From assembly GCA_900549825.1 (NCBI GenBank), contig URQB01000022.1, forward strand, positions 1 to 34,403: 34,403 nucleotides of DNA, written 5' to 3'. Shown piece after piece: positions 16,055-24,139 of the stretch. Position 1 is the stretch's first letter. Every line of letters starts with the position of its first letter. A program made the translations under genes and the position numbers. The DNA comes from an uncultured Oscillospiraceae bacterium. GTDB lineage: Bacteria; Bacillota; Clostridia; Oscillospirales; Acutalibacteraceae. Under the pieces are notes generated by a model. The model was not told the origin of the DNA, searched no databases, and saw only the letters and a program-made list of their open reading frames with translations.

Positions 16055-17576
16055 AAAAGCCTTAATCAATGCGACCGCTGGTATTGTCAGTTATGCAGTT
16101 CTGTTGATTAGCAATTTTATTACAAGAGCTGTGTTTGTGCGCATATTGGGGTTGGATATGGTTGGCGTTGAATCCCTGTTTAAAAATTTGATTACAATGC
16201 TGTCTTTAGCCGAGTTGGGCCTTGGGACGGGGATTATTTATAAGCTATATAAACCGATTGCTGACGGAGATTCAAGGAAAATTAAGCAGGTTTTAAATTT
16301 TTATAAAAAGGCCTATCAGATTATAGCGGCTGTGATTTTGATTGCAGGATTTGCAATGGCTTTTTTTGTCCATATTTTTATTAAAGAAGATATCAACTCT
16401 ATCTACTTGGGCGTTCTTTTCTTTTTATATGTAGCGGATGTCGTCGCATCCTATCTTTTTGCGAATCGAAAGGCAATGATTATCGCAGATCAAAACAACT
16501 ATATAGTCAGTAGAAACGATGCAGTAGTATCTGTGATGACGATGGTGACACAGGTTGTTTTATTAATCTTGACGAAAAATTTTGTTGTTTATGCTTGCGT
16601 TAAAATTATTTGTCGTTTGATTGGTGCTTCTTTGATCGGACGGCAGTTCCGAAAAATGTATCCTGCTATCATAATGGACAAAAGCCAGGAGATTATTGAT
16701 GGCGAGGAACGGCATTCTCTTATGAAAAATATAGGAGCGCTTCTCTGTCATCGTATTGGGGCATTCAGTGTAACCGCAACCGGAACGGCAATCGTTACCT
16801 ATTTCGTGAATTTAGTCTCAGCAGGAATTTATGCGAACTATACATTAATTACAAACACTCTGACTCAGGTGATCGCACAGATTTTTAATGGTATTACCGC
16901 AAGCTTCGGAAATTTGATGACTACGGAATCCCAGGAAAAGGTCTATGATAGATTTAATGTACTTTATTTTTTGAATTATCTGATCTATTCTTTTTGTACA
17001 GTTTCAATTTTTGTGCTTATCCAGCCATTTGTAAAACTCGTCTTTGGGGAGGATTCTTTGTTTCCTCTTCCAACGGTGATTCTATTAGTAGCTTATTTTT
17101 ATATATTCGGGATGCGCCGCGTTATCTTTATGACCAAAGATAGTGCGGGATTATTCCGGCCTGATCGCTACCTTGCATTATTGGAAGCTATCATTAATCT
17201 AGTTATAGCAATTGCTTTGGTTCAAAAGATGGGCGTGGACGGTGTCATTTTAGCAAGTATTTTAAGTATTTTGCTGATACCTTTTTGGTCTCAGCCCTAT
17301 CTTGTATATAAGTATGTTTTGAAACACGCATTGTGGGTCTATTATGTAAAGTATTTTCTTTACATGCTGGTCACCTTGCTCTCTCTATTTTTAACATACT
17401 GGGTCGCTAGTCTGATCAAAGCCGATCATATATTGATTCAGTTATTCCTGAAAGCGATCGCATGTCTTTTGATTCCAAATGGAATTAATATTGCTCTTTT
17501 CTTTAAAACGAAAGAATTCCGTTCACTCCTTGAAATGGCGCAGCCATTTCTACGGAAATTGAAATTAAGAAGGTAA
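16041..17576 (+). CDS. wzx: Wzx-like oligosaccharide flippase, 511 aa
   Basis: A MOP-superfamily membrane transporter predicted to move undecaprenyl-linked repeat units to the outer leaflet. About 12-14 hydrophobic helices are visible, and the N-terminus (K-A-L-I-N-A-T-A-G-I-V-S-Y-A-V-L) and the early G-L-D-M-V-G-V-E-S-L-F-K segment are typical of Gram-positive capsule flippases. Its start lies inside the end of wzy, so the two are translationally coupled. It is the last gene of the cassette and ends 4 bases from the stop codon of the opposing DUF4363 gene, leaving no room for a terminator of its own. Confidence 0.9.
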   Translation: MERSKKALINATAGIVSYAVLLISNFITRAVFVRILGLDMVGVESLFKNLITMLSLAELGLGTGIIYKLYKPIADGDSRKIKQVLNFYKKAYQIIAAVILIAGFAMAFFVHIFIKEDINSIYLGVLFFLYVADVVASYLFANRKAMIIADQNNYIVSRNDAVVSVMTMVTQVVLLILTKNFVVYACVKIICRLIGASLIGRQFRKMYPAIIMDKSQEIIDGEERHSLMKNIGALLCHRIGAFSVTATGTAIVTYFVNLVSAGIYANYTLITNTLTQVIAQIFNGITASFGNLMTTESQEKVYDRFNVLYFLNYLIYSFCTVSIFVLIQPFVKLVFGEDSLFPLPTVILLVAYFYIFGMRRVIFMTKDSAGLFRPDRYLALLEAIINLVIAIALVQKMGVDGVILASILSILLIPFWSQPYLVYKYVLKHALWVYYVKYFLYMLVTLLSLFLTYWVASLIKADHILIQLFLKAIACLLIPNGINIALFFKTKEFRSLLEMAQPFLRKLKLRR

Positions 17577-17580
17577 CTTT

Positions 17581-17961
17581 TCAAAACACATTCCCCGCCG
17601 ACGGGATCTCCGAATTATAGATATGATCCAGCTCGATGATCCCCGCCTCGCACGTCCGCTGATACCCTTTAAAATCCTTCTCTTTCAGAAGGTTGTTCAA
17701 ATCGAGGATATCCGTTTCCAGATCATCCAGGTCGTGGTGCTGAATCAGCATGGAGAAGATGACGTGGCTTTTTTTCCATGCTTTTTGAAGCTCTTTCGTA
17801 TAGTTGTGGAGCTGGGCTTCATCTTCCTCCTGTGCGGCCTTGGCCGCCTGACTGAATAGCTGGGTCAGCGTATTTACTTCCTTCTTCATACTCAGGAATC
17901 CAACTCCACACAAAATCCCCGCGACCGTGAGCAGAGAGATTGCAGTAATCAGGCGTTTCAT
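17581..17961 (-). CDS. DUF4363-family protein, 126 aa
   Basis: A small protein with one N-terminal membrane or signal-anchor helix (about residues 4-22), then an acidic helical domain with L-x-D-L-E-T-D-I-L-D-L-N-N-L repeats and a H-V-I-F-S-M-L-I-Q-H-H-D segment. This is the pattern of DUF4363, a family of unknown function often found beside DUF421 membrane proteins. A DUF421 gene indeed lies directly upstream on the same strand. The start has AAAGGAG 9 bases before it. The protein likely sits at the membrane facing outward. The plus-strand cassette converges on it with only 4 bases between stop codons. Confidence 0.82.
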   Translation of the reverse strand: MKRLITAISLLTVAGILCGVGFLSMKKEVNTLTQLFSQAAKAAQEEDEAQLHNYTKELQKAWKKSHVIFSMLIQHHDLDDLETDILDLNNLLKEKDFKGYQRTCEAGIIELDHIYNSEIPSAGNVF

Positions 17962-18006
17962 CGTAGCTTGCTCCTTTCAAACATCACATACTCAAAATGA
18001 AAATGG

Positions 18007-18039
18007 GAAGACGGGCCTTTGCGTTCGTCTTCTTTTTTT
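18007..18039 (+). terminator. Plus-strand intrinsic terminator between DUF421 and DUF4363
   Basis: GAAGACG (18007-18013) pairs with CGTCTTC (18026-18032), followed on the plus strand by TTTTTTT (18033-18039). The adjacent genes are on the minus strand, where the hairpin has only a weak T run after it. The orientation suits stopping transcripts that read out of the polysaccharide cassette. Confidence 0.6.
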
Positions 18040-18070
18040 ATCATTCATCTTGGAAAGCAGGCCTTAGGCC

Positions 18071-18766
18071 TCAGCCCATTTTTCCGTTATTCAGCCGCTC
18101 GTCCCTCTTGATGACCGTCATGTTTCCACTGCGGTCAATTTCCATAATCAGAATATCCTTGAGCTCCAGCCCGCTTTTCTTGATATGGGTATGGAGCTTT
18201 TTCAATGTCATTCCACAATCCTTGAAGGACGAGGTGATGATGCGCCCATCGCTGATAACGACGCACGGGAGTCCGTCGTCGGGAAGCGTTACATTCAGGT
18301 CCTCCGCCGTGGGGACGCGTTTTTCGGGCTTGAGCAGTACGCTGAGCGTGCCGTTGGTTTCCGCGATCGCGTATTGGACATCCTCAATGCGGAACACATC
18401 CTTCTGCCGCAGCGCCTCCATCAGATCGTCCACAGTAAAGCGCAGCCTCTTTAGCTGTGTCTGGTCGATAATCCCGTTGCGGATCACGATGAGGGAGTGC
18501 CCCTGCATGAGGCCGCGGAATTTGGTGCTTTTCATATTCAGGACGGAAGTAATGACCTCAAAAGAGACCAGCAGCAGGACGGGGACGACAGAGTTGATCA
18601 GGGGCGCGCCGTTATCCTGCATCGGGATGGCGGCAATCTCAGAAATGAGGATCGTGATGACAAGCTCTGCCGGCTGCAGCTCGCCGATCTGCCGCTTGCC
18701 CATGATACGTACGGAAAAGACAATCAAAAAATACAGGATTGCCGCGCGGATGAGCGTGATAATCAT
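18071..18766 (-). CDS. DUF421-family (YetF-like) membrane protein, 231 aa
   Basis: The N-terminal third has three hydrophobic helices, with the family hallmark R-I-M-G-K-R-Q-I-G-E-L-Q-P-A-E-L near residues 20-35. The C-terminal part is a soluble alpha/beta domain containing the R-L-R-F-T-V-D-D-L-M-E-A-L-R segment and two similar halves, as in YetF/YrbG and the YcaP family. The molecular function is not established; members associate with sporulation and membrane functions in Bacillota. The start has GGGAGG upstream. The DUF4363 gene follows 109 bases downstream and is probably functionally linked. It is divergent from gerAA. Confidence 0.88.
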   Translation of the reverse strand: MIITLIRAAILYFLIVFSVRIMGKRQIGELQPAELVITILISEIAAIPMQDNGAPLINSVVPVLLLVSFEVITSVLNMKSTKFRGLMQGHSLIVIRNGIIDQTQLKRLRFTVDDLMEALRQKDVFRIEDVQYAIAETNGTLSVLLKPEKRVPTAEDLNVTLPDDGLPCVVISDGRIITSSFKDCGMTLKKLHTHIKKSGLELKDILIMEIDRSGNMTVIKRDERLNNGKMG

Positions 18767-18804
18767 CCTGTTTCCTCCCTTGCAAGGTTGGTTTTAACCG
18801 TCTA

Positions 18805-18900
18805 AAGGCGGAAGATGGCCAGGGAACGATGAGGCGCCGGTTGCTTTTCGGGCTCCATATCCAGTAAATCGCAAGCTTGGTTGCAATTTTCTTCCGCCTT
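18805..18900. repeat. 11-bp perfect inverted repeat flanking 74 bases
   Basis: AAGGCGGAAGA (18805-18815) is the exact reverse complement of TCTTCCGCCTT (18890-18900). The stretch lies between the divergent DUF421 and gerAA genes, in about 280 bases without a gene. The enclosed 74 bases show no coding signal. It could fold as a long hairpin or be the ends of a very small element; no target-site duplication is obvious. Confidence 0.5.
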
Positions 18901-19048
18901 CAGCGATATCTAGTATGGCGTTTCCGCGCAGTAATATTCCACCGCATAAATGGCAGACAGATGGAAAAAACAGTAGCAGGAAGCGATCGGTTTGAAAGAA
19001 AGGCGAATGTCTTTCTTTCAAATATGTGCGAAAGGATCGATCATTTTT

Positions 19049-20587
19049 ATGTTTCAATGGCTCAAAAACGCCGTGCAAAAGGATTTTACCCCGGTCAATC
19101 AAAAAACGGCGCAGGTGCCGCCTGCGGAAATTTCCGCCTCCCTGCAGGAAAATCTGGTCTATCTGCGCGGCGTGTTCGGCCCGAGCTTCGATCTGATGGT
19201 GCGCGAGCTGCCCGTTAACGGGAACCGCGCGGCCTTTGTACTGTGCGAGGGGATGTGCGACGACCTTCTGCTCTCCCAGATCGCCGTAACGCCGATCCTC
19301 CACGCGACAGATATCCCCAAAGACCCAAACGAGCAGTTTTTATACCTGCGGGATCATGTGCTCTCCGGTACGGATCACAAGGAAGCCTTTGACATGACAG
19401 AAATGCTGAACCTGATGATGTCCGGCTTCGCTGCACTGTTCATCGACGGTGTGACGCGATGCGAGGTCTTTGGGGTGCAGGGGTTTGAGCGGCGCTCCAT
19501 TTCGGACCCGGAAACCGAGGTGCAGGAGCGCGGCGCGCGCGACGGCTTTGTTGAAACGCTTAAGGTCAATACCACGCTCATTCGACGCAGGCTCAAAACG
19601 CCCTATGCACGCTTTGAAATGCTCAATATGGGCGATACGAGCCAGACGATGGTCTGCCTGTGCTATCTTTCCGACCGGGTCAATCCCGATATCCTGGAGG
19701 AGGTAAAGCAGCGGCTCCAGAACGCGAAGCTCGATCTGGTATTGGAATCCGGCTACATCCAGCCCTTTCTCGATCACAGGGGGATTTCCTTCTTCTCCGG
19801 CGTGGGCGTGACGGAACGGCCCGATACGCTGTGCGCGAAGATCAGCGAAGGCAGGGTGGGCGTACTGGTGGACGGTACGCCGTTTGCCCTGATCGTGCCG
19901 TACCTCTTTATCGAAAATTTCCAATCGGTCGACGATTATTCCAATCGCCCTTTCTATGCGCTGTTCCTGCGCGCGCTGAAATTCATCTCCTTTGCCATCA
20001 GCATGCTGCTGCCGGGCGTGTATGTGGCGGTGGCGATCTTCCATCAGGAGCTGTTGCCTGCGAGCATGCTGTTCGATATCGCGGTATCGGAGGGGCGCAC
20101 GCCTTTCCCCATCATGCTTGAAGCGCTCGTGATCCACTTCATCTATGAGATTATGCGGGAGGCCGGCTTGCGGATGCCCAAAACTGTGGGCCATGCCGTG
20201 AGCATCGTCGGCGCGCTCGTCATTGGCGACGCGGCAGTTACGGCGGGGCTCATCGCCGCGCCCATGCTCATTGTGCTCGCACTGACGGCGATCAGCTCCT
20301 TTGTCGTGCCGTCCCTTTACGAGCCGGCGGCGGTGCTGCGGTTCCTCTTCATCGTCGTAGGCGGCATTACGGGCCTTTACGGGATTATGCTCATCCTGGG
20401 TCTGCTCATCCTCAACGCCTGCTCGATCAATCCCTACGGCGTGCCGTATTCCGCACCCATCACCCCATTTGAAAAGGGCGCGATGCGCGATCTCGTCCTG
20501 CGAGTCGGCTGGAAGCATCTCGGCCGCTACAAGATGAAAGTACAGGATCTCAACGGCTCAAATAAGCGGATACCGGAGGATTTTTGA
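19049..20587 (+). CDS. gerAA: GerA-family germinant receptor subunit A, 512 aa
   Basis: Subunit A of a GerA-type spore germinant receptor, located in the spore inner membrane, that detects nutrients together with subunits B and C. The soluble N-terminal half contains G-x-S-F-D-L-M-V-R-E and the conserved R-R-S-I-S-D-P-E-T-E-V-Q-x-R-G-A-R-D-G-F-V-E segment near residue 150. The C-terminal half holds about five membrane helices, including R-A-L-K-F-I-S-F and the segment preceding G-V-P-Y-S-A-P-I-T-P. The ATG at 19049 is chosen because AAAGGA lies 12 bases upstream and GerA similarity begins nearby; earlier starts (18992, 19007) lack proper spacing. gerAB starts 30 bases downstream. Expression in the forespore by sigma-G is expected, but I did not find a convincing promoter. 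Confidence 0.95.
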   Translation: MFQWLKNAVQKDFTPVNQKTAQVPPAEISASLQENLVYLRGVFGPSFDLMVRELPVNGNRAAFVLCEGMCDDLLLSQIAVTPILHATDIPKDPNEQFLYLRDHVLSGTDHKEAFDMTEMLNLMMSGFAALFIDGVTRCEVFGVQGFERRSISDPETEVQERGARDGFVETLKVNTTLIRRRLKTPYARFEMLNMGDTSQTMVCLCYLSDRVNPDILEEVKQRLQNAKLDLVLESGYIQPFLDHRGISFFSGVGVTERPDTLCAKISEGRVGVLVDGTPFALIVPYLFIENFQSVDDYSNRPFYALFLRALKFISFAISMLLPGVYVAVAIFHQELLPASMLFDIAVSEGRTPFPIMLEALVIHFIYEIMREAGLRMPKTVGHAVSIVGALVIGDAAVTAGLIAAPMLIVLALTAISSFVVPSLYEPAAVLRFLFIVVGGITGLYGIMLILGLLILNACSINPYGVPYSAPITPFEKGAMRDLVLRVGWKHLGRYKMKVQDLNGSNKRIPEDF

Positions 20588-20617
20588 TAAGCTCGGACAG
20601 AAAGGACGGCCTGCACA

Positions 20618-21712
20618 ATGACAAACACCCATCAGATCAGTCCCGCGCAGCTCTATTCCATCTTTTTCGTCAGCCGTATTCTCGTGACGCTGACGTATAT
20701 TCCGGCGCTGAATGAAATTTCGCTCGCTTCGGATCTCCTCGTGCAGGCGCTTCTCTATCCACTGGGGATGCTCGTGAGTGCACTGCCGCTTTATGCGTTA
20801 TATAAGGCACGGCCGGATTGGGACCTCTTCGACTGCGCATTCCGGATCTCGCCCGTGCTCTCTAAGGTGCTGGCGGCGCTGTATGCGCTGTTTTTTCTCT
20901 TTGTGGAGCTGCTGAGCGTGACGCGCTTCGATCTTTTCGCTACCTCGCGCCTGTTTCCGGATTCGGATTTCACAGTATTTTTGCTGATCATCATCCTGAT
21001 CAGTTGTGCGGCGGCGGGCTTCGGACTGGAGGCGATCGGGCGGCTCTCCGGCCTCGCGGTGCTGCTGGTGGCCGTGACGCTCGGTTTCGTCGTTGCCGTC
21101 CTGCTGCCGCGGTTTGAGCCGCTGAATTTTACGCCGCTGTTTTACGACGGCGTGATGCCCACCCTGCGCGGGACGGCCGCCTTTCTCTCCGGCACGGCGG
21201 AAACGGCGGCCCTCGCGGTCATTGCGCCGCGTGTGCACGGAAAGCTTGAAAAAGGCTATGTCAAATGGACGCTGTGGATGACGCTTGCAATGGGGCTTCT
21301 CTTTTTCTGCGCGATTTCCGTCCTGGGCGTATTTTTCGGCACACAGCTCTTTCCCTTCCATTCGCTTGCCGTGCTCGCGGAGTTCAGCGTCCTGCAGCGT
21401 CTCGATGCGTTCCATACGGGCGTGTGGATTCTCTGCCTGTTTGTCAAGCTCGCATTCTTTACCCTGCTTACAGTAACCTGCCTGCGCAGGGCCTTCGGCA
21501 GGCGGTTCAAAAAGGCCTGGATTGCCGGGTGCATTGTCGTGCTCGGCATCGCTGCCGTGTTCATCTCCAGGGATTACGAGCGCTTCGCCGCAATTGCAAG
21601 GCCGGAGATCATGATGGTATTATTCGCCGTGTTTGTGATCCTCATCCCGCTGTGCCTGTTGCCGCCGGTGCGCAGGCAGGCAAAACGCGAAAAGGAGGCG
21701 GCCGCCGTATGA
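20618..21712 (+). CDS. gerAB: GerB-family germinant receptor permease subunit, 364 aa
   Basis: Subunit B of the germinant receptor, a member of the amino acid/polyamine/organocation transporter fold with about ten membrane helices and probably the ligand-binding subunit. The hydrophobic pattern starts after I-S-P-A-Q-L-Y and continues to a cytoplasmic basic tail (R-R-Q-A-K-R-E-K). Length is typical for the family. The start has AGAAAGGA upstream. The last four bases overlap the start of gerAC (ATGA), a sign of translational coupling within the A-B-C operon. Confidence 0.92.
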   Translation: MTNTHQISPAQLYSIFFVSRILVTLTYIPALNEISLASDLLVQALLYPLGMLVSALPLYALYKARPDWDLFDCAFRISPVLSKVLAALYALFFLFVELLSVTRFDLFATSRLFPDSDFTVFLLIIILISCAAAGFGLEAIGRLSGLAVLLVAVTLGFVVAVLLPRFEPLNFTPLFYDGVMPTLRGTAAFLSGTAETAALAVIAPRVHGKLEKGYVKWTLWMTLAMGLLFFCAISVLGVFFGTQLFPFHSLAVLAEFSVLQRLDAFHTGVWILCLFVKLAFFTLLTVTCLRRAFGRRFKKAWIAGCIVVLGIAAVFISRDYERFAAIARPEIMMVLFAVFVILIPLCLLPPVRRQAKREKEAAAV

Positions 21713-22863
21713 GAAAGGCACTTGCAATTTGCGCGGCACTCCTGCTCGTCCTTGGGCTGGCGGGCTGCGACAAGGACTATGGCAACGACGGACGCGAAAT
21801 CCGCGACCGTCTGATCGTGCAGGGCATCGGTGTGGACCGGACGGCGGATGGCTATCTTCTGACGCTCCAGGCCTTCAATACGGCGGTATCGGGCGGGCAG
21901 GACGACGGTATGTCCGGCAACGTGACAAAGGTGTATGAATCGAGCGGCGCGACGATTGCGGACGCGATGCGTAACATCACCCTTACCGCGGGGCGCAGGC
22001 CGCTGTATTCGCACAACTGGATCATCGTATTTGGAGAGGCAGTGGCGCGCGAGGGGCTCAATCAAACGCTCGATTTCTTTGTGCGGGATTACGCCACACG
22101 CCCGACGGTCGATCTCGCCGTGGCGCGCGGCAAAGCGGCGGAGATCATCAAATCGCCCTTCAATGGCAGTTCCATTCCGGCGCGGGAGATCCAGATGGGT
22201 CTCAAGATGGGGCAGGTCAACGCCAAAACGCTCCAGATGCCATTGCACAAGGCCGTTACGCTGCTGGAGGATAAAACCTCGGACGTGTATCTCCCGCTTT
22301 TGAAACCGGTGGTGGATAAGGCGCAGAATATGAATACAGTACTGACGGACGGCCTTGCAATCTTCCGGGAGGGGAAGTATGTGGGCGATCTTGATGCAGA
22401 CGAAACGCGCGCCCTGTTATTCCTGACCGGCCAGGCGGAGAGCGGCGATCTCGTCGTGGAGGGGGAGTCCTTCGGCAAAGCGTCGCTTGAGCTCATCAAG
22501 GCAGATACGAAATTCAAAACGGAAATGCATAGCGGCCTGCCGACCTACCGCGCGGAGATCGACTGCGTATGCGATCTCAACGAAATTGAACGGGTGGATT
22601 TCGGCAGCTTGCAGGGGACGGTACGCACGCAGATTGAGGAGGCGGTTTCCGCGATGCTGGAAAGCCAGCTCCGCAAGACGGCGGAAATCTGCCTGAAGAG
22701 CTATCGCAGCGATGTGCTGCGGCTTGGAAACCGGCTGTGGCTGGCGGAGCCAAACGCGTTTCGCAGTGTGGAAAATAGCTGGCGGGAGGTATTGCCGCAG
22801 GCGGAGCTGACGGTAGAGGTGAAAACGACGGTGAGAAGGACGGGGCAGAAGTCGGCGGATTGA
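21709..22863 (+). CDS. gerAC: GerC-family germinant receptor lipoprotein, 384 aa
   Basis: Subunit C, a lipoprotein anchored on the outer face of the spore inner membrane. The signal peptide ends in the lipobox L-A-G-C at about residues 16-19. The mature part begins with the family pattern I-R-D-R-L-I-V-Q-G-I-G-V-D-R-T, then S-H-N-W-I-I-V-F-G and the F-F-V-R-D-Y segment. The frame is open upstream into gerAB, but the ATG at 21709 with AAAGGAGG upstream, directly before the signal peptide, is clearly the start. The operon ends with a strong terminator 29 bases after the stop. Confidence 0.94.
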   Translation: MRKALAICAALLLVLGLAGCDKDYGNDGREIRDRLIVQGIGVDRTADGYLLTLQAFNTAVSGGQDDGMSGNVTKVYESSGATIADAMRNITLTAGRRPLYSHNWIIVFGEAVAREGLNQTLDFFVRDYATRPTVDLAVARGKAAEIIKSPFNGSSIPAREIQMGLKMGQVNAKTLQMPLHKAVTLLEDKTSDVYLPLLKPVVDKAQNMNTVLTDGLAIFREGKYVGDLDADETRALLFLTGQAESGDLVVEGESFGKASLELIKADTKFKTEMHSGLPTYRAEIDCVCDLNEIERVDFGSLQGTVRTQIEEAVSAMLESQLRKTAEICLKSYRSDVLRLGNRLWLAEPNAFRSVENSWREVLPQAELTVEVKTTVRRTGQKSAD

Positions 22864-22891
22864 GAATTGATATTATAAATGAGAAGATAGG

Positions 22892-22937
22892 AACCCCCGA
22901 AGGCGTTTGTAGAGAAGGAACTGCCTTCGGGGGTTTT
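22892..22937 (+). terminator. Intrinsic terminator of the gerA operon
   Basis: AACCCCCGAAGGC (22892-22904) pairs perfectly with GCCTTCGGGGGTT (22923-22935), giving a 13-bp GC-rich stem and an 18-base loop, followed by a T run. It lies just after gerAC and is read on the plus strand. Confidence 0.9.
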
Positions 22938-23041
22938 ATCATTGTTTCGTATTGAGTGGTGCGGCCGGGAGGGCTGATATTGTATGAAATGGTAGCCTGG
23001 TTTCGCCGAACGTCTTTTAATGTGATACATCTATAAACCGC

Positions 23042-23147
23042 TGCCGCAGTGCCGTGTAAAATATTCTTTTGCACCCTTTTCTAACTGCTTTTCCCGCAGG
23101 AAAAGCATGGGAAACAGGCGTGGGCCCTCACGGCCCGAACGCAAGCA
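23042..23147. repeat. Dispersed repeat, copy A (about 106 bp)
   Basis: This stretch matches 30843-30948 over its whole length at roughly 85-90% identity by eye, in the same orientation. A 33-base core from about 23078 is identical. The core holds a perfect hairpin: TGCTTTTCC, loop CGCA, GGAAAAGCA. Small insertions and deletions between copies break any shared reading frame, so it behaves as a noncoding repeat. It lies in the 340-base gap between gerAC and the SLOG gene, where nothing else but the gerAC terminator is seen. Confidence 0.75.
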
Positions 23148-23204
23148 CTTTTACGGAATCGAAACCGATAAAATCCGAATCCAATATGAAATAAGAAGAG
23201 GATG

Positions 23205-24032
23205 TCAGGATGAAGTGGCTATGGGCTTCACCGTTTGTTGAAGATTCCGCATCGCGCAGGAATATGTCTGTTGTAACCGTTCAAAATATACTTCGCCAGA
23301 AGCAGTTTGAAACAAGAAGTAACGGCTTTTGCCGTCTTCGCATGGGAGGCGTATCGACATGATATATTGATGCATCTCTATTTGGGAAAGATGTACATAG
23401 AATGCTTCCGGCGTAACCATTGGAAGCCGCCCCTTTCTGAGCTGCTTGAGGATTTGATAAGAGGTTTGAGGGCGCTCCCGGATGATAGAAAAAAGCAGAA
23501 AGAAAAACACCCCTCTATGAAAAAAATTCATCGTACTGTCTGTATTGCGTGCTCGTTCCTCTGATTCTTTTGCAAGATTCGACACAGCAATATCGTTTTC
23601 TTTGGCATACTTCACAGTATAAGCAGTTCCGCCACTTGCTCCAGTCAGGTAGCAGAGCAGCAGATGGCTTCCGTCAATCATAGCGCGGTTCCGTTTGTGC
23701 ATACAGCCGGAAGAATATCGTTCGGAGGTGTAAGTGTATTCGTCTGCTTTGCACAGGATTTCCCGATAAATGGATGGATCCGCCTGCGACCAGCGTTCGT
23801 TCTGTGTTTTGCAGGGAAGATAGAGAATGAGCCGGATTTGCGGATGCTGTTCGCGAAGGCGCAGGACGGCCTGTGCGGCGAGGGTGTCGAAGCCCAGCGC
23901 GCCGCCTGCGCGGAATTCCGTAAAGCCGCAATGGATGAGATTGCATAGCTCGGCTTCCAGCCGTTTTTCAAGCTGTGGAAGCTGATCGGATGGGATAGAA
24001 CGATGTCCGGAAAAAGAACAGATTTTTTGCAT
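23205..24032 (-). CDS. SLOG-domain protein (YpsA/DUF1273-like) with a PadR-like C-terminal domain, 275 aa
   Basis: Residues 1-155 form a SLOG domain of the YpsA/DUF1273 kind: F-S-G-H-R near the N-terminus, A-G-G-A-L-G-F-D-T-L-A-A (42-53), L-I-L-Y-L-P-C (68-74), a R-N-R-A-M-I-D segment (114-120) and G-A-S-G-G-T-A-Y-T-V (131-140). SLOG domains bind nucleotides or derived ligands. Residues 169-265 look like a PadR-type winged helix: a hydrophobic helix, S-Y-Q-I-L-K-Q-L, T-P-E-A-F-Y-V-H-L-S-Q-I-E, a G-K-S-R-Y-F-L-F wing and a final helix. Standalone SLOG proteins end near residue 180, so this is an unusual fusion suggesting a ligand-responsive regulator; that is inference. Start ATG 24032 has AGGAGAG 9 bases upstream. 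It is divergent from an XRE gene across a palindrome. Confidence 0.82.
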   Translation of the reverse strand: MQKICSFSGHRSIPSDQLPQLEKRLEAELCNLIHCGFTEFRAGGALGFDTLAAQAVLRLREQHPQIRLILYLPCKTQNERWSQADPSIYREILCKADEYTYTSERYSSGCMHKRNRAMIDGSHLLLCYLTGASGGTAYTVKYAKENDIAVSNLAKESEERARNTDSTMNFFHRGVFFFLLFSIIRERPQTSYQILKQLRKGRLPMVTPEAFYVHLSQIEMHQYIMSIRLPCEDGKSRYFLFQTASGEVYFERLQQTYSCAMRNLQQTVKPIATSS

Positions 24033-24078
24033 GATTGTACGCTCTCCTGATGTGTTTTGGATTTGATATCCCTATATG

Positions 24079-24107
24079 AGTGTATACCTATATAGGTAGA
24101 TTGTCAA
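24079..24107 (-). promoter_or_regulatory. Promoter of the SLOG gene
   Basis: On the minus strand TTGACA (24107-24102) is a perfect -35, and TACACT (24084-24079) follows after 17 bases. The gene start is 47 bases downstream. The palindrome at 24085-24098 lies wholly within the spacer between these boxes. Confidence 0.5.
24085..24098. promoter_or_regulatory. 14-bp perfect palindrome, candidate operator
   Basis: TACCTATATAGGTA reads the same on both strands. An outer, overlapping repeat (CCTATAT at 24071-24077 with ATATAGG at 24090-24096) adds a second half-site. It sits between the divergent SLOG-PadR and XRE genes and inside the spacer of the SLOG promoter, the expected place for a repressor site. 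Either neighbouring DNA-binding protein could be the ligand. Confidence 0.55.
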
Positions 24108-24139
24108 TTATAACTTTGCTTGTTAAGGTGAGTATGGTG

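Noticed and set aside
19340..20518. A 392-codon open frame on the minus strand
   Set aside because: It lies wholly opposite gerAA, a certain gene, and its product is a His/Arg/Glu-rich sequence typical of the antisense of GC-rich coding DNA.
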